Below, in pieces: positions 26,988 through 36,116 of a stretch of 64,000 bases of DNA (positions are counted from its first letter, which is position 1; each line of letters opens with the position of its first letter). The stretch lies in assembly GCA_024239075.1 (NCBI GenBank), contig JANBVI010000025.1, positions 34,011-98,010 of the forward strand, read 5' to 3'. The position numbers and the translations under genes are program-made. Under the pieces are notes generated by a model. The model did no database searches. It was not told the DNA's origin and saw only the letters and a program-made list of their open reading frames with translations. This DNA comes from Fischerella sp. CENA71. Lineage in GTDB: Bacteria; Cyanobacteriota; Cyanobacteriia; Cyanobacteriales; Nostocaceae.

Positions 26988-28460
26988 ATGTCTAAAAAAT
27001 CTTCTTGTGTTTTTCTACTGTTGTTTTTTGGTATCCACATCAGTATCAACCAGCAACTTGCACAAGCACAAACACCGACACCAACAGCACCACCAACTCC
27101 TCCTCAAACAATTTGTCCAGCCCAGCTGAAAACTACTATCGATGCTGTCACCAAGCGTCCCCTCTTCAGTCGAGTACGCTGGGGAATTTTAATTCAAAAT
27201 CTTGGCTCAAACCAAACACTCTACAGTCAAGATGCCGAGAAATATTTTACCCCTGCTTCTAACACCAAGTTGCTAACCACCGCTGCCGCATTGCAACAAC
27301 TGGGTGAAAATTATCGCTTTCGCACATCTATATATAGAGGTAGCAATAATTTTTTGTATGTTGTGGGTAGAGGAGATCCGAGTCTCACTGACACCCAATT
27401 AACAATACTGGCAAAACAGTTAAAACAAAAAGGTATTAACCAAATTCAGCAATTAGTTGTAGACGATCGCTATATTCGCGGTGATCTTGTTCCTTCGAGT
27501 TGGCAATGGGAAGATATATACTCAGATTACGGCGCACCAGTCGGCAGTTTTATTCTTAATCAAAACACTTTTAACTTCAAGCTATTACCACAAACATTAG
27601 ATAAACCTACACTCATTTCATGGACGGATGCAAACGAAGCTAGACAGTGGCGGGTAATTAATCAATCTGTGACAACCGGACAAAATCAACCAATCTCCAT
27701 TAATGTTACCCGCGAATTATCAGGAAATGTATTGCGAATTCAAGGACAACTTGCAGCTAATTCTCAACCTTATTTAGTAACTTTACCAGTAGTTGACCCC
27801 AATTATTACTTTTTACGCCGGTTTCGCAGTGCATTAGCAGCAGAGAAAATCACTTTGGGAAAAACATCAGTAGGAATTAATGCTAGTACTCAACAAGAAG
27901 TAGCAGCTGTACAGTCCCCGCCTTTATCTCAATTGTTAATAGAGACGAATCAGAATAGTAATAATCTTTATGCTGAAGCATTATTGAGAGCATTAGTAAG
28001 CAAAAAACCTGTGCTTCCCAATCAAACCACAGCAGATGCAGCATTAGAAGTTTTGCAAACAACTTTAACTCAGATGGGAGTCAATTCTACTGGTTATGCG
28101 TTAGTAGATGGTTCCGGTTTATCTCGCAAAAACTTAATTAGTCCAGAAGCATTGGTACAAGCTTTGCAAGCAATGGCAAAATCACCTCAAGCATCTGTTT
28201 TTCGTGCTTCCTTACCTGTTGCAAGTGTGAGTGGAACTTTAAAAAATCGTTTTCAGAATACACCAGCAGCAGGAATTGTCCAAGCGAAAACAGGAACTCT
28301 TACTGGTGCTATTTCCCTTTCTGGCTATATAAATCCACCAAAATATAACCCTTTGGTTTTTAGTATTATCGTCAATCAAACTGAACAACCTGCCAGCATT
28401 GTACGCAAAGCTATGGATGAAATAGTTGTGTCGTTAGCACAATTGCAACGCTGTCAATGA
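26988..28460 (+). CDS. dacB: D-alanyl-D-alanine carboxypeptidase/endopeptidase, PBP4 (DacB) family
   Basis: I take the ATG at 26988 (490 residues), with a signal peptide ending near AQA; an in-frame TTG lies six codons upstream. The family's active-site motifs are present: SNTK (Ser91 and Lys94), SNN about residue 327 and KTGTLTGA near 440. PBP4-type enzymes trim D-Ala from peptidoglycan peptides or cut cross-links in the periplasm. A Pro/Thr-rich linker follows the signal sequence. A 20-bp inverted repeat lies just after the stop. Confidence 0.93.
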   Translation: MSKKSSCVFLLLFFGIHISINQQLAQAQTPTPTAPPTPPQTICPAQLKTTIDAVTKRPLFSRVRWGILIQNLGSNQTLYSQDAEKYFTPASNTKLLTTAAALQQLGENYRFRTSIYRGSNNFLYVVGRGDPSLTDTQLTILAKQLKQKGINQIQQLVVDDRYIRGDLVPSSWQWEDIYSDYGAPVGSFILNQNTFNFKLLPQTLDKPTLISWTDANEARQWRVINQSVTTGQNQPISINVTRELSGNVLRIQGQLAANSQPYLVTLPVVDPNYYFLRRFRSALAAEKITLGKTSVGINASTQQEVAAVQSPPLSQLLIETNQNSNNLYAEALLRALVSKKPVLPNQTTADAALEVLQTTLTQMGVNSTGYALVDGSGLSRKNLISPEALVQALQAMAKSPQASVFRASLPVASVSGTLKNRFQNTPAAGIVQAKTGTLTGAISLSGYINPPKYNPLVFSIIVNQTEQPASIVRKAMDEIVVSLAQLQRCQ

Positions 28461-28469
28461 CACAAGTTC

Positions 28470-28523
28470 GTAGTAAGGACTTTAGTCCTTGTTTAATAGG
28501 AAGAGGACTAAAGTCCTTACTAC
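28470..28523. repeat. 20-bp perfect inverted repeat (GTAGTAAGGACTTTAGTCCT type)
   Basis: 28470-28489 pairs exactly with 28504-28523 across a 14-nt loop. The same element recurs at 44786-44851, and as a half at 3104-3120. No T run follows, so it is a dispersed repeat first and a terminator only possibly. Confidence 0.85.
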
Positions 28524-28606
28524 AAATATTCGGAAATTAACGTATAAGTTAAGTATAAATAATAGTTTGATTTCACATACAGTAAGCATAAAAATAGGAT
28601 GGCAAA

Positions 28607-30178
28607 ATGGGTAAATTGGCATTGCTAATAGGGGTTAGCGAATACAAATCAAATGTATTACCTCCATTATCTGGTGTTGTGAAAGACATCGAAGCAATGC
28701 AGCGTGTTTTGCAACATCCAGAAATAGGCAAGTTTGATCAAGTCACGCAAGTGATTAACAAAGATGCTGCGACGATACAGTATGAAATTGAACGATTATT
28801 TACGGAAAATCGTCAAAAAGATGACTTAGTATTACTGTATTTATCTGGACATGGGTTTAGAGATGAAAAGGGATTTCTTTACTATGTGAGCCACAACACC
28901 AAAGTCAACGAACACAAACATGTGTTTACTGGCACTGCGGTAGCTGCTAGATTTATTCAAGAACAGTGTATGAACCGCAGTCAATCTCAGCGCCAAGTAG
29001 TGATTTTGGACTGCTGTTTTAGTGGTGCATTTGCTGAGGGGATGAGTGCAAAAAATGCGGTGCGAATCATTAATATTGATATTGCTGCTCAATTGGGTGG
29101 TGAAGGTAGAGCGGTGTTAACCTCTTCGACAGCTACACAGGTTTCTTTTGAAGATCAAGGAGGCGGGGTTTACACTCAATATTTAATTGAAGGGATGGAA
29201 AAAGGAGCAGCTGACACTGATGACGATGGTGTGATTACAGTTGCAGAATTACATGAGTATGCTAAACGCAAAGTGCAGGAAGCCAAACCGGCGATGAAAC
29301 CAGAAATCTATGCAGTTCGCGAAGGTTATACAATTCATTTAGCTAAGGCGCCATTAGGTGATCCGAGATTAGAATACCGCAAGGAAGTTGAGAAATGTGT
29401 CAGGAAGGATGGTACTTTCTCGGTAGTGGGACGTAGGATTCTAGATCGTAGGCAAAAAGAATTAAAGTTAACACCAGAAGAAGCAACTGTAATCAAAGAA
29501 GAAGTTCTCAAACCGTTTCGTGAATTTCAGCAAAGTTTGCAGGAATATGAGCAGGTTTTAGTTGAGGTATTACAGGATGAACCTGTTTTAAGTGATGAGA
29601 CTTGTGAGGAGTTGAGACGGTTACAGCAAATTCTCAAACTGCGAGATGAGGATATTGCAGCGATGCATCAAAGTTTGGATATTAAACGAACATTACCTGA
29701 TGAAGATGACCTCAGTTCGGAAAAAGGTATAGACTACACCAAGCTACGCGATTTGCTCAAAGCACAAAAATGGAAAGATGCTGATTATGAAACTTATCTG
29801 GTAATGATTCAGGCTGTAGAGAAGAAGGAAAATGATTGGTTTCTAGCTGATGAATTGTTGAATTTTCCCTGCACAGACCTTCGTACAATTGATCAACTTT
29901 GGATCAAATATAGCAATGGACACTTTGGCTTCAACGTTCAGAAGAGAATTTACTTGGAAGTCGGTGGTATATCCGACGGTAACTATTACGAAGAAGCCTG
30001 GAAAAAATTTGGCGATCGCATAGGATGGAGAGTGAAAGGAAACTGGATATCCTACTCACAAATCACTTTTAACACCTCAGCACCAGAGGGACATCTCCCT
30101 CGACACCTTCCTTTTTCCTGGTTTTCTTCAGACTGGAGTCGAGGCTTATTTTCTCGCATCGAGACTTGTAAAATTTAG
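28607..30178 (+). CDS. Orthocaspase (caspase-like C14 protease) fused to a GUN4 domain
   Basis: The protein has 523 residues. A p20-like caspase domain (about 1-245) has catalytic His82 in YLSGHGF and Cys137 in ILDCCFSG. An EF-hand-like loop DTDDDGVITVAEL (203-215) might bind Ca. A helical linker (about 255-370) leads to a GUN4 domain (about 376-523): DYTKLRDLLKAQKWKDADYET, WLADEL-like WFLADELLNF, GHFGFNVQ and HLPRHLPFSWF. GUN4 binds tetrapyrroles and activates Mg-chelatase in its stand-alone form. The fusion therefore suggests a protease gated by tetrapyrrole or by a similar ligand, which is inference. Both catalytic residues are kept, so it should be active. Confidence 0.93.
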   Translation: MGKLALLIGVSEYKSNVLPPLSGVVKDIEAMQRVLQHPEIGKFDQVTQVINKDAATIQYEIERLFTENRQKDDLVLLYLSGHGFRDEKGFLYYVSHNTKVNEHKHVFTGTAVAARFIQEQCMNRSQSQRQVVILDCCFSGAFAEGMSAKNAVRIINIDIAAQLGGEGRAVLTSSTATQVSFEDQGGGVYTQYLIEGMEKGAADTDDDGVITVAELHEYAKRKVQEAKPAMKPEIYAVREGYTIHLAKAPLGDPRLEYRKEVEKCVRKDGTFSVVGRRILDRRQKELKLTPEEATVIKEEVLKPFREFQQSLQEYEQVLVEVLQDEPVLSDETCEELRRLQQILKLRDEDIAAMHQSLDIKRTLPDEDDLSSEKGIDYTKLRDLLKAQKWKDADYETYLVMIQAVEKKENDWFLADELLNFPCTDLRTIDQLWIKYSNGHFGFNVQKRIYLEVGGISDGNYYEEAWKKFGDRIGWRVKGNWISYSQITFNTSAPEGHLPRHLPFSWFSSDWSRGLFSRIETCKI

Positions 30179-30183
30179 CATAT

Positions 30184-30266
30184 AAAAAATCCTCCTGTAT
30201 TAACAGGAGGGAGCAATCTTACGCTAAGAATATCAGGATAGGCATTGGATACCTTGATAAAACATA
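30184..30266 (-). ncRNA. Candidate small RNA B of a tandem pair
   Basis: On the minus strand a TATGTT hexamer (30266-30261) is followed about 60 nt later by a perfect 8-bp stem, CCTCCTGT/ACAGGAGG (30191-30210), and a T6 run, giving an expected RNA near 70 nt. The region from TATGTT upstream matches unit A at about 25 of 32 positions, and CTTAGC-TA-TTGCT (30228-30212) is also shared. No open frame is present. Confidence 0.5.
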
Positions 30267-30304
30267 GCGGATGCAAGTAAGGAAACTATAAGTATTTTCT
30301 CTCA

Positions 30305-30457
30305 ATAAAAAATATCCCTCCTAAACTGTATAGAAGGGATATTGTCCAGCCTTGCCTGTAGTAAGCAAAACTAGGCTAAGGAATAAGTAAAATGTAATCA
30401 AGCAACAAGTCAAGATATCATGTTAATAACATGATTTGATAATCCTTAATTAACATA
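30305..30457 (-). ncRNA. Candidate small RNA A of a tandem pair
   Basis: The same order as unit B, 191 bp upstream on the minus strand: TATGTT (30457-30452), CTTAGC-TA-TTGCT (30380-30364) and a 9-bp stem AATATCCCT/AGGGATATT (30311-30343) followed by T6. It contains an extra 19-nt palindrome at 30418-30436. The expected RNA is about 140 nt. Two promoter-like and two terminator-like parts in the same order argue for duplication of one RNA gene. Confidence 0.5.
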
Positions 30458-30604
30458 GTGGATCAAAATAAGAAAGTTATAAGATTTTTATAAAGGGTGG
30501 AAGTAATATTGTTGATACAGCGAAGAGTTTTTAATAATCGAAATATTTTGCAATATATTTTAATTTTTCTTAAAATATTTTCAGGTATGTCAATTAATTA
30601 AAAG

Positions 30605-31093
30605 ATGACTATGCGATCGCCAAGCACTCAGTCTCACAAATCTCTTGAAGCTACGCCGTCATGGGAAATCAAGTTACTGTACGATGGTCAATGTCCGCTA
30701 TGTTTGCGAGAGGTCAACTTCTTGCAAAAACGGGATGCAGGTCGAGGTTTAGTAGCATTTGTGGATATTGCAGATGATGATTACAACCCTGATGCACATG
30801 GCGGTATTGACTTTGAAACGGCGATGGGACGAATTCACGCTGTGCTTCCTGACGGTACTGTGATCAAAAACGTGGAGGTTTTTCGGCGAGTTTACGAAAC
30901 TCTAGGGATGGGTTGGGTTTATGCTGCAACTAAATGGCCCATCATCGGCCCAATAGTTGATAAATTATATGGAATTTGGGCTGATTGGCGACTTGCTTTA
31001 ACTGGAAGACCTGATCTAGCAACTATTATTGCTGAACGCAACCAACGGCTTGAGTGCAAATCTGAGGAACGTTGTCAGATGACTCAAGGCTAG
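30605..31093 (+). CDS. DCC-family (DUF393) thiol-disulfide oxidoreductase-like protein
   Basis: The 162-residue protein has the family's signature near the N-terminus, LLYDGQCPLCLREVNFL, with a CPLC pair in a thioredoxin-like fold. MGRIHAVLPDGTVIKNVEVFRRVYE and a hydrophobic WPIIGPIVDKLYGIW follow. Members are thought to carry out dithiol-disulfide exchange, but substrates are not known. The first 20 residues are extra, and a second in-frame ATG lies two codons in. The gene stands alone, downstream of the small-RNA candidates on the opposite strand. Confidence 0.88.
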   Translation: MTMRSPSTQSHKSLEATPSWEIKLLYDGQCPLCLREVNFLQKRDAGRGLVAFVDIADDDYNPDAHGGIDFETAMGRIHAVLPDGTVIKNVEVFRRVYETLGMGWVYAATKWPIIGPIVDKLYGIWADWRLALTGRPDLATIIAERNQRLECKSEERCQMTQG

Positions 31094-31245
31094 TTTTAGA
31101 GATTGAATAAGTGCATGTGAAAATATCAGTTTTTATTTTCCGAAATTCACAAAACAAGTTTGGTAGTTATATACAACGCTTAACGATCTATAGTTAACTC
31201 CTTATAAATAACCCATGGGCAATATAGCCCGACTCTTTTCTCAAC

Positions 31246-31275
31246 AAAAAACCCAGTCATGTGACTGGGTTTTTT
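31246..31275. terminator. Strong bidirectional intrinsic terminator
   Basis: AAAAAACCCAGTCA (31246-31259) and TGACTGGGTTTTTT (31262-31275) form a perfect 14-bp inverted repeat, so each strand ends in a GC stem with a T6 tail. It lies between the convergent DCC gene and site-2 protease gene. Confidence 0.93.
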
Positions 31276-31295
31276 GCTAAAGAAGAACCAGAAGA

Positions 31296-32420
31296 TTATG
31301 CAGGGTTTGCTTGCATTCTATTTTGCAACAAGTTGATGATTGCAGCTTTCTCTAAAATTCCGACTAGTACGCCATTTTCACGAATCACAGCTAGTGTAGA
31401 TAATCTTTGTTGTTCGAGTCGCTGTATAACTTCTAGTAGGGGTTGGTCAGATTGTACGGTGCTAGAAGCCTCGATTGGTTGCATAATGTCTCTAACTTGA
31501 GTTACTGACCACAATCCCGTAGGAACCGATCGCAGATTATCAACATTGATTGTTCCTAATAATTGTCCGTTGTCATCTGTAACTAAGAAGCGACGCCAGT
31601 TTTGCCATTTGAAGAATCGTTCATCGACAAATTCTCTGAGGGTAAGATGAGCAGATACAATTGGACTATCGAAAGTGACTACATCTGCGGCTGTTAATCC
31701 TATCAGTTGTTCTTGCACCCTGGCAAATTGAGCAGCGTTACCAGCATTTTGCAGTAAGAAGAAACCGATTAACAAGTTCCAGAAGTTAGCAAAACTACCA
31801 AATAATATTAGTGGTAGTAAACCAGAGGCGATCGCTATCCAACCAAAGATTTGCCCAACTCGGCTGGCAAAAACTATACCTTTGTAAGGATTGCCCGTAA
31901 TTTTCCATACAATAGCTTTCAGTATATTGCCCCCGTCTAAAGGCAAGCCAGGAATGAGGTTAAATAGCGCTAATGCTAAATTTACAGTAGCAACTACAGC
32001 CAGAATCGCAGCTAGTGGTCCAGATACCCCAGTCCCAAAACCAATAACTGTAAAGATACCGAATAAAACTAAGCTAACTAGAGGGCCAGCGATCGCTACC
32101 CAAAAAGCTTCAGCCGGAGTCTTCGATTCTTTTTCTAAGCTTGCTAACCCACCAAATATAAATAGTGTGATTGATTTGACATCAATTCCTTGACGAATGG
32201 CAACAAAGCTATGTCCCAATTCATGAGCAACCACAGAGCCAAATAATAGTAGCGCTGTCATCAATCCTAGTAGCAAAGCTAATCCCCCACCTAACTGGGG
32301 AAATTGTGCTGCTAGTCCACCGCTATAGCTCCAAGTTACTAAACCCAACACTAAAAACCAGGATGGATGGATGTAAAAGGGAATCCCAAAGAGGTTGCCA
32401 ACGCGAATTGTGTTATTCAT
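31296..32420 (-). CDS. Site-2 protease (M50) with two CBS domains
   Basis: This 374-residue membrane metalloprotease has HELGH (His66, Glu67, His70) in the second helix pair and the third zinc ligand Asp162 in GLPLDGGNIL, as in the Rv2869/SpoIVFB-like group with a CBS pair. About six membrane helices cover residues 10-225. Two CBS modules fill about 240-365 (VTFDSPIVSAHLTLREFVDERF, VRDIMQPIEASSTVQSDQPLLEVIQRLE), and these usually bind adenine nucleotides. Such proteases cut single-pass membrane proteins, often anti-sigma factors. Target unknown. No sigma or anti-sigma gene is adjacent. Confidence 0.93.
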   Translation of the reverse strand: MNNTIRVGNLFGIPFYIHPSWFLVLGLVTWSYSGGLAAQFPQLGGGLALLLGLMTALLLFGSVVAHELGHSFVAIRQGIDVKSITLFIFGGLASLEKESKTPAEAFWVAIAGPLVSLVLFGIFTVIGFGTGVSGPLAAILAVVATVNLALALFNLIPGLPLDGGNILKAIVWKITGNPYKGIVFASRVGQIFGWIAIASGLLPLILFGSFANFWNLLIGFFLLQNAGNAAQFARVQEQLIGLTAADVVTFDSPIVSAHLTLREFVDERFFKWQNWRRFLVTDDNGQLLGTINVDNLRSVPTGLWSVTQVRDIMQPIEASSTVQSDQPLLEVIQRLEQQRLSTLAVIRENGVLVGILEKAAIINLLQNRMQANPA

Positions 32421-33130
32421 GCTGTTTACCTTTGATTTCAGCCACCAGAGGTTTTTATCCCTCTGTATGGTTTTATAGTAACGAAATATTAAGCAATTTT
32501 AATCTTAGTAACTGTAGTGGTGTCCGTCCTTGTTGGTGCGGTTTTGCGACTTTAGAGAAGGAAAGGGAGATACGGGGGACAACGGAGAGAATAATCCCTC
32601 TTTTGTTACTACGAGGAGAGAAAAATAATGCTTCTACTCTGAACCTTAGATACAAGAATGAATTGTGCGATCGCATTCCCTGATTGTCATTTAAATCCTT
32701 TTATTGAAAAAAGGACTAAAAATAGGGGTTTCAGATTATTCTCTGCCGAAGGTAACAAAAGAGGGATAATACCCAATACCCATTGACTATTGACGACTCC
32801 TGTTTAATTTGTGCTGACTTACTTGTGTGTCTAGATTTTTTACCCAGATAGAATGGTCAGAACTAAAACTACAAATATTTTGTAGTATTTACTTTAGTTT
32901 TTATTAAAAAAATAAAAGATTTGTAATCGTATTTTATAAATACACTACGCATTAATTTCATAAATTGTCATATGAGCTATTGGCTAAACAAAATTTAAAA
33001 TTAATTAGGTATTAAAATTTAATTTTTATAAGATTTGTATTTGTTCCAGACTACTACCTATCTCAGTTCATATACTGGTTTTATCCACCATAGTTTGTTA
33101 TGTTGTGCATGTTGCACTAGGAGGCCCACA
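32421..33130. other. Intergenic region of about 710 bp
   Basis: No credible gene is present; open frames here are short and compositionally unlike proteins. ACCCAATACCCATTGACTATTGACGACTCC near 32770-32803, given here only as a location, is a degraded 7-bp-type repeat. The part next to 33130 is very AT-rich and leads into a good ribosome-binding site. Confidence 0.5.
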
Positions 33131-33331
33131 ATGGTTCACACATATGAGGTCTTTGTTGATATTAAGGAATATAGCGACCAGATAAGTACTAGTTTTCAAC
33201 GCGGAACAGAACGTTACGAGATCGATGCAGAGTCAAGAGAAAAAGCGGATGGTATGGCATTTAAGCAGGCTAAGACTGACCATCCAAAAGGTACTGAATA
33301 TGATGTGAGAGTAACCAGATTACTCAGATAA
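33131..33331 (+). CDS. Small protein of unknown function
   Basis: From the ATG at 33131, preceded by AGGAGG, the protein has 66 residues and begins MVHTYEVFVDIKEYSD. It has a beta-rich start and a basic, charged middle (RYEIDAESREKADGMAFKQAK). It is probably a small soluble protein of an alpha-beta fold. I do not recognise the family. The longer frame starting at 33035 lacks a ribosome-binding site. A plausible terminator lies about 185 bp downstream. Confidence 0.75.
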   Translation: MVHTYEVFVDIKEYSDQISTSFQRGTERYEIDAESREKADGMAFKQAKTDHPKGTEYDVRVTRLLR

Positions 33332-33515
33332 AACGAAATTTGAATGGAACGCATTATTAATCGGAAGCAGCATAGTGATATATACGCTGCCGTTAAAATA
33401 AAATCCTCTACATTCCGAAATTACAGGATATTTACCTTGTAGCTTCCACATAGCACGAAATCCTCGCTGCTATTTAGTGTAAATCTCCTAATTCCAAAAC
33501 TCTATACTCAATCTC

Positions 33516-33545
33516 ACCACACTGTTAATACGGTGTGGTTTTATT
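33516..33545 (+). terminator. Intrinsic terminator
   Basis: ACCACACTG (33516-33524) pairs with CGGTGTGGT (33531-33539), with one G-T pair, and a T-rich tail follows. It points along the plus strand and overlaps the stop of the convergent acetyltransferase gene. Confidence 0.75.
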
Positions 33546-34109
33546 TGCGAAATTAGTCTTAGCTTCCTGCCATTCTCGTTTAAGAATAGAATACAGGTTC
33601 AAGTCATCAAATTTTCCTCTAACAAATGTATATTCTCGTTTCACACCTTCAAACTGCATACCAACTTTTTCCAAAACCCTAATAGAAGCAACGTTTTCAG
33701 GTAAACAAACTGCTTCAATACGGTTCATTGCTAAGTTGATAAAACTAAAGTCAATAATCTGCTTTACAGCCTCAGTCATCAAACCTTTACCCCAGTATCT
33801 TCTGTTGCTCGCATAACCTAACTCTGCACGAGCATTTTTAAGACTGTAATCACCTAAGCCGATTCTACCAATCATCTTATTCGCATTTTTTAATTCAATT
33901 GCCCAAGCAAAAATTTCTCCTTTGTCATATCCTTCTATGACTTCGGTTAAATCTTTGAGACTGTCTTCGATTGAATGAAATGGAAGCCAAAGACCCAAAT
34001 TAGCGATTTCAGGATCTGAAGCATATTCATACATATCAACTGCGTCTTGCATACAAAGTTTTCGCAGTCTCAAACGTTTGGTTTCGAGGGTAGGAAGCTG
34101 TTTCAGCAT
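33525..34109 (-). CDS. GNAT acetyltransferase, RimJ/RimL type
   Basis: This 194-residue protein has the GNAT layout for ribosomal-protein or small-molecule acetylation with acetyl-CoA. LETKRLRLRKLCMQDAVDMYEYASDPEI opens it, followed by IGRIGLGDYS, RAELGYASNRRYWGKGLMTEAVKQII and NRIEAVCLPENVASIRVLEKVGMQFEGVKREY. The acetyl-CoA loop is RRYWGKG. The start codon overlaps the stop of the truncated glutamate-cysteine ligase frame by seven bases, so its translation may depend on that remnant. Substrate is unknown. Confidence 0.9.
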   Translation of the reverse strand: MLKQLPTLETKRLRLRKLCMQDAVDMYEYASDPEIANLGLWLPFHSIEDSLKDLTEVIEGYDKGEIFAWAIELKNANKMIGRIGLGDYSLKNARAELGYASNRRYWGKGLMTEAVKQIIDFSFINLAMNRIEAVCLPENVASIRVLEKVGMQFEGVKREYTFVRGKFDDLNLYSILKREWQEAKTNFANKTTPY

Positions 34110-34351
34110 ACCAATTTCAAATTGTTGAGATATTCTTTTGCTAGTTCTGTGCCAGTGTAAGCTGGAGGCGTGTTAATCTCCACCATGCATTTGACGAATT
34201 CCGGGACAAAATACCTAGGATTGCAACCTTGAGCTTCTGCCATCAAATGACAACCTTGTAAAAATTCATCAGTGCGATCGCTGATCACACCCTCTTCGTC
34301 TACTAAGAAAAACTCTTGCTCAAGACCAATGCGACGTTCTGTGACATTCAT
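34103..34351 (-). pseudogene. N-terminal fragment of a GCS2-family glutamate-cysteine ligase-like protein
   Basis: The 82 codons begin MNVTERRIGLEQEFFLVDEEG and continue with FVPEFVKCMVEINTPPAYTGTELAKEYLNNLKL. This is the N-terminal part of the carboxylate-amine/glutamate-cysteine ligase (GCS2) fold, with the ATP/metal-binding Glu residues of RIGLEQEF. Full proteins have about 380 residues, so three-quarters of the enzyme is missing. After LNNLKL it diverges and stops (VC-stop), and the acetyltransferase ATG overlaps. A deletion or recombination joined the acetyltransferase to this remnant. It cannot be an active ligase. Confidence 0.78.
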
Positions 34352-34856
34352 TTTGCAACCGCTTTAGCCTCCACGACTAAATAATACCATTTTGGGTATT
34401 GCGCTTTCAGCAAGGGATACCTTCGTTCGCAGCTTTTCAAAACGAATATTTAGATTTTGGATGGTAAAATTCCGATTCTATTTGTGTTGTTAGTGTTTAT
34501 TTGTGACAAATATTTTGCAAATTGCCATGTTCTAATAATTGTTATTTGTCATACAAAAAAAATACGTGTTATGGCTTGAAAATATACTCATTTCAAGTAT
34601 AAAAATCAGCAAATAAATAATTTGCAATCATGATGAAAACTCCTGGAATAGCCTATTTGTGAGAACTATATATGAATTTTTGCTATCTTTTTTTTCAATC
34701 ATTATAAATACAATGTTTTTGGTATAGAAAAATACTCAAATAATAAATTTTAGTTTTCATTTTAATTGTAAATATTTGTAAATATTTTTTGTTTGAGAAC
34801 TTGTGTATTACATGTCACACTTTATTCTAATAAAGGTGTAATTCCCTAAATAACTA
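34352..34856. other. AT-rich intergenic region
   Basis: About 500 bp with no gene or clear structure. It should carry the promoter of the truncated ligase/acetyltransferase pair on the left and of the SnoaL-like gene on the right. Confidence 0.45.
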
Positions 34857-35537
34857 ATGAGTAACGCTCAATCTACGGATCTACCTCTTTGGGTACAAGA
34901 CAGAGAAATTGTTCTTGCGAATGATGAAGGAGTAGAATGGCGAGATGGACAACGTCCAGATTATTCCTATACAAACCAATTTCTGCACAAAGAAAGTAAA
35001 TTTCAGCATCCAGAAGGTTCTTTAGAAGCGATCGCTCAAAATTTAGTCAGAACTTTTGAGATGGAAGCATCTCATAAAACAAACCCTAAACAATGGCTTG
35101 CTATTGTTACTGATAAATTTAGAATGAGTAGCAATGGTGGACAGCAATATACAGCGGAAGAAGTATCAAAAGAAGGAACCTATAACCTCTTTATCGGGGA
35201 AACTGAGCAATATAGTGCCAAATCAGAAACTTTTGAATCTTCATTCCAGTTATTCCACCAAGCTTTTCCCAATGGCTTTTTGTGGGAACTAATGGAAGTA
35301 CTATCGGGACCACCTAATGTTACTTTTAAATGGCGGCATTGGGGTACATTTAGTGGCAGTTATAAAGATTATGCTCCCACTGGTGAAACGATTGAAATTA
35401 TCGGAGTCAGTATTGCCCGTGTCACAGAAGACTTGAAGATCGAGTCTTTAGAGCATTATTTCGATAATACTGCTTTTCTGCAAAAATTAACTGCTGGCGG
35501 TTGTCCTTTCCACTCTCAAAATCAAGGCGATCGCTAA
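34857..35537 (+). CDS. SnoaL-like / NTF2-fold protein
   Basis: The 226-residue protein has an N-terminal part (about 1-60) of unknown type. An NTF2/SnoaL-like domain follows: FQLFHQAFPNGFLWELMEVLSG, then FKWRHWGTFSGSY, GETIEIIGVSIARVTEDLKIESLEHYFDN. This W-x-G-T-F and I-G-x-S-x-x-R pattern is that of polyketide-cyclase-like SnoaL proteins. The family includes both enzymes and non-catalytic binders, so the activity is not known. It ends with GGCPFHSQNQGDR, and the Cys could be functional. No biosynthetic genes are nearby. Confidence 0.75.
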   Translation: MSNAQSTDLPLWVQDREIVLANDEGVEWRDGQRPDYSYTNQFLHKESKFQHPEGSLEAIAQNLVRTFEMEASHKTNPKQWLAIVTDKFRMSSNGGQQYTAEEVSKEGTYNLFIGETEQYSAKSETFESSFQLFHQAFPNGFLWELMEVLSGPPNVTFKWRHWGTFSGSYKDYAPTGETIEIIGVSIARVTEDLKIESLEHYFDNTAFLQKLTAGGCPFHSQNQGDR

Positions 35538-36116
35538 TGTTAATCTAATTTGACCGAAGAAAGGCAGAGGGTAGAAAATAATAGACAATAATTCTTCCCT
35601 CTGCCAAAAAGCCTATTTGAGAGCAGGGTTTTAGCACTATTATCTGCCCGTTGGCACAGTTTTCCCCCAGAATAGGGCTTGGTCATTTTTGATTTGGATG
35701 TCGTTAAAGTTATGAAAAAGCTTAAAATCATAGAGAATTTGTATATTAAAAAAAACTGATATATAGATGTTTGTTAATGCGGTATAAATATTTCGTTTGT
35801 AAAAAATAAAACTATATATTTTATTTTTAGCTAAAACCACTCTAAATCTCTGATTTTGTTTCTAAATAGTAAAATAATGCTCAAAAATAGCGATTTTTCA
35901 AGACTGAAATTACAGATTAAATCAAGTAAAAATACTTAAAAATCAACTTTATCGCAATATATAGTAGTAACAATAGCTTCAAATCTAGCCATTAAGAACA
36001 TGCAATAAAATTTTTAAAGATCTTCTTAAATAAGTTTCTTAAAAAGACTTTTTTTGTAAAAATTAATAGAGTTATCGCCCAATAACGGGCATGTAAATTG
36101 CGTTTAGGTGAAGCTG
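35538..36116. other. AT-rich intergenic region
   Basis: About 580 bp, no convincing gene. It shows long A/T runs and no strong hairpin. The promoter of the downstream kinase should lie here. Confidence 0.45.
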
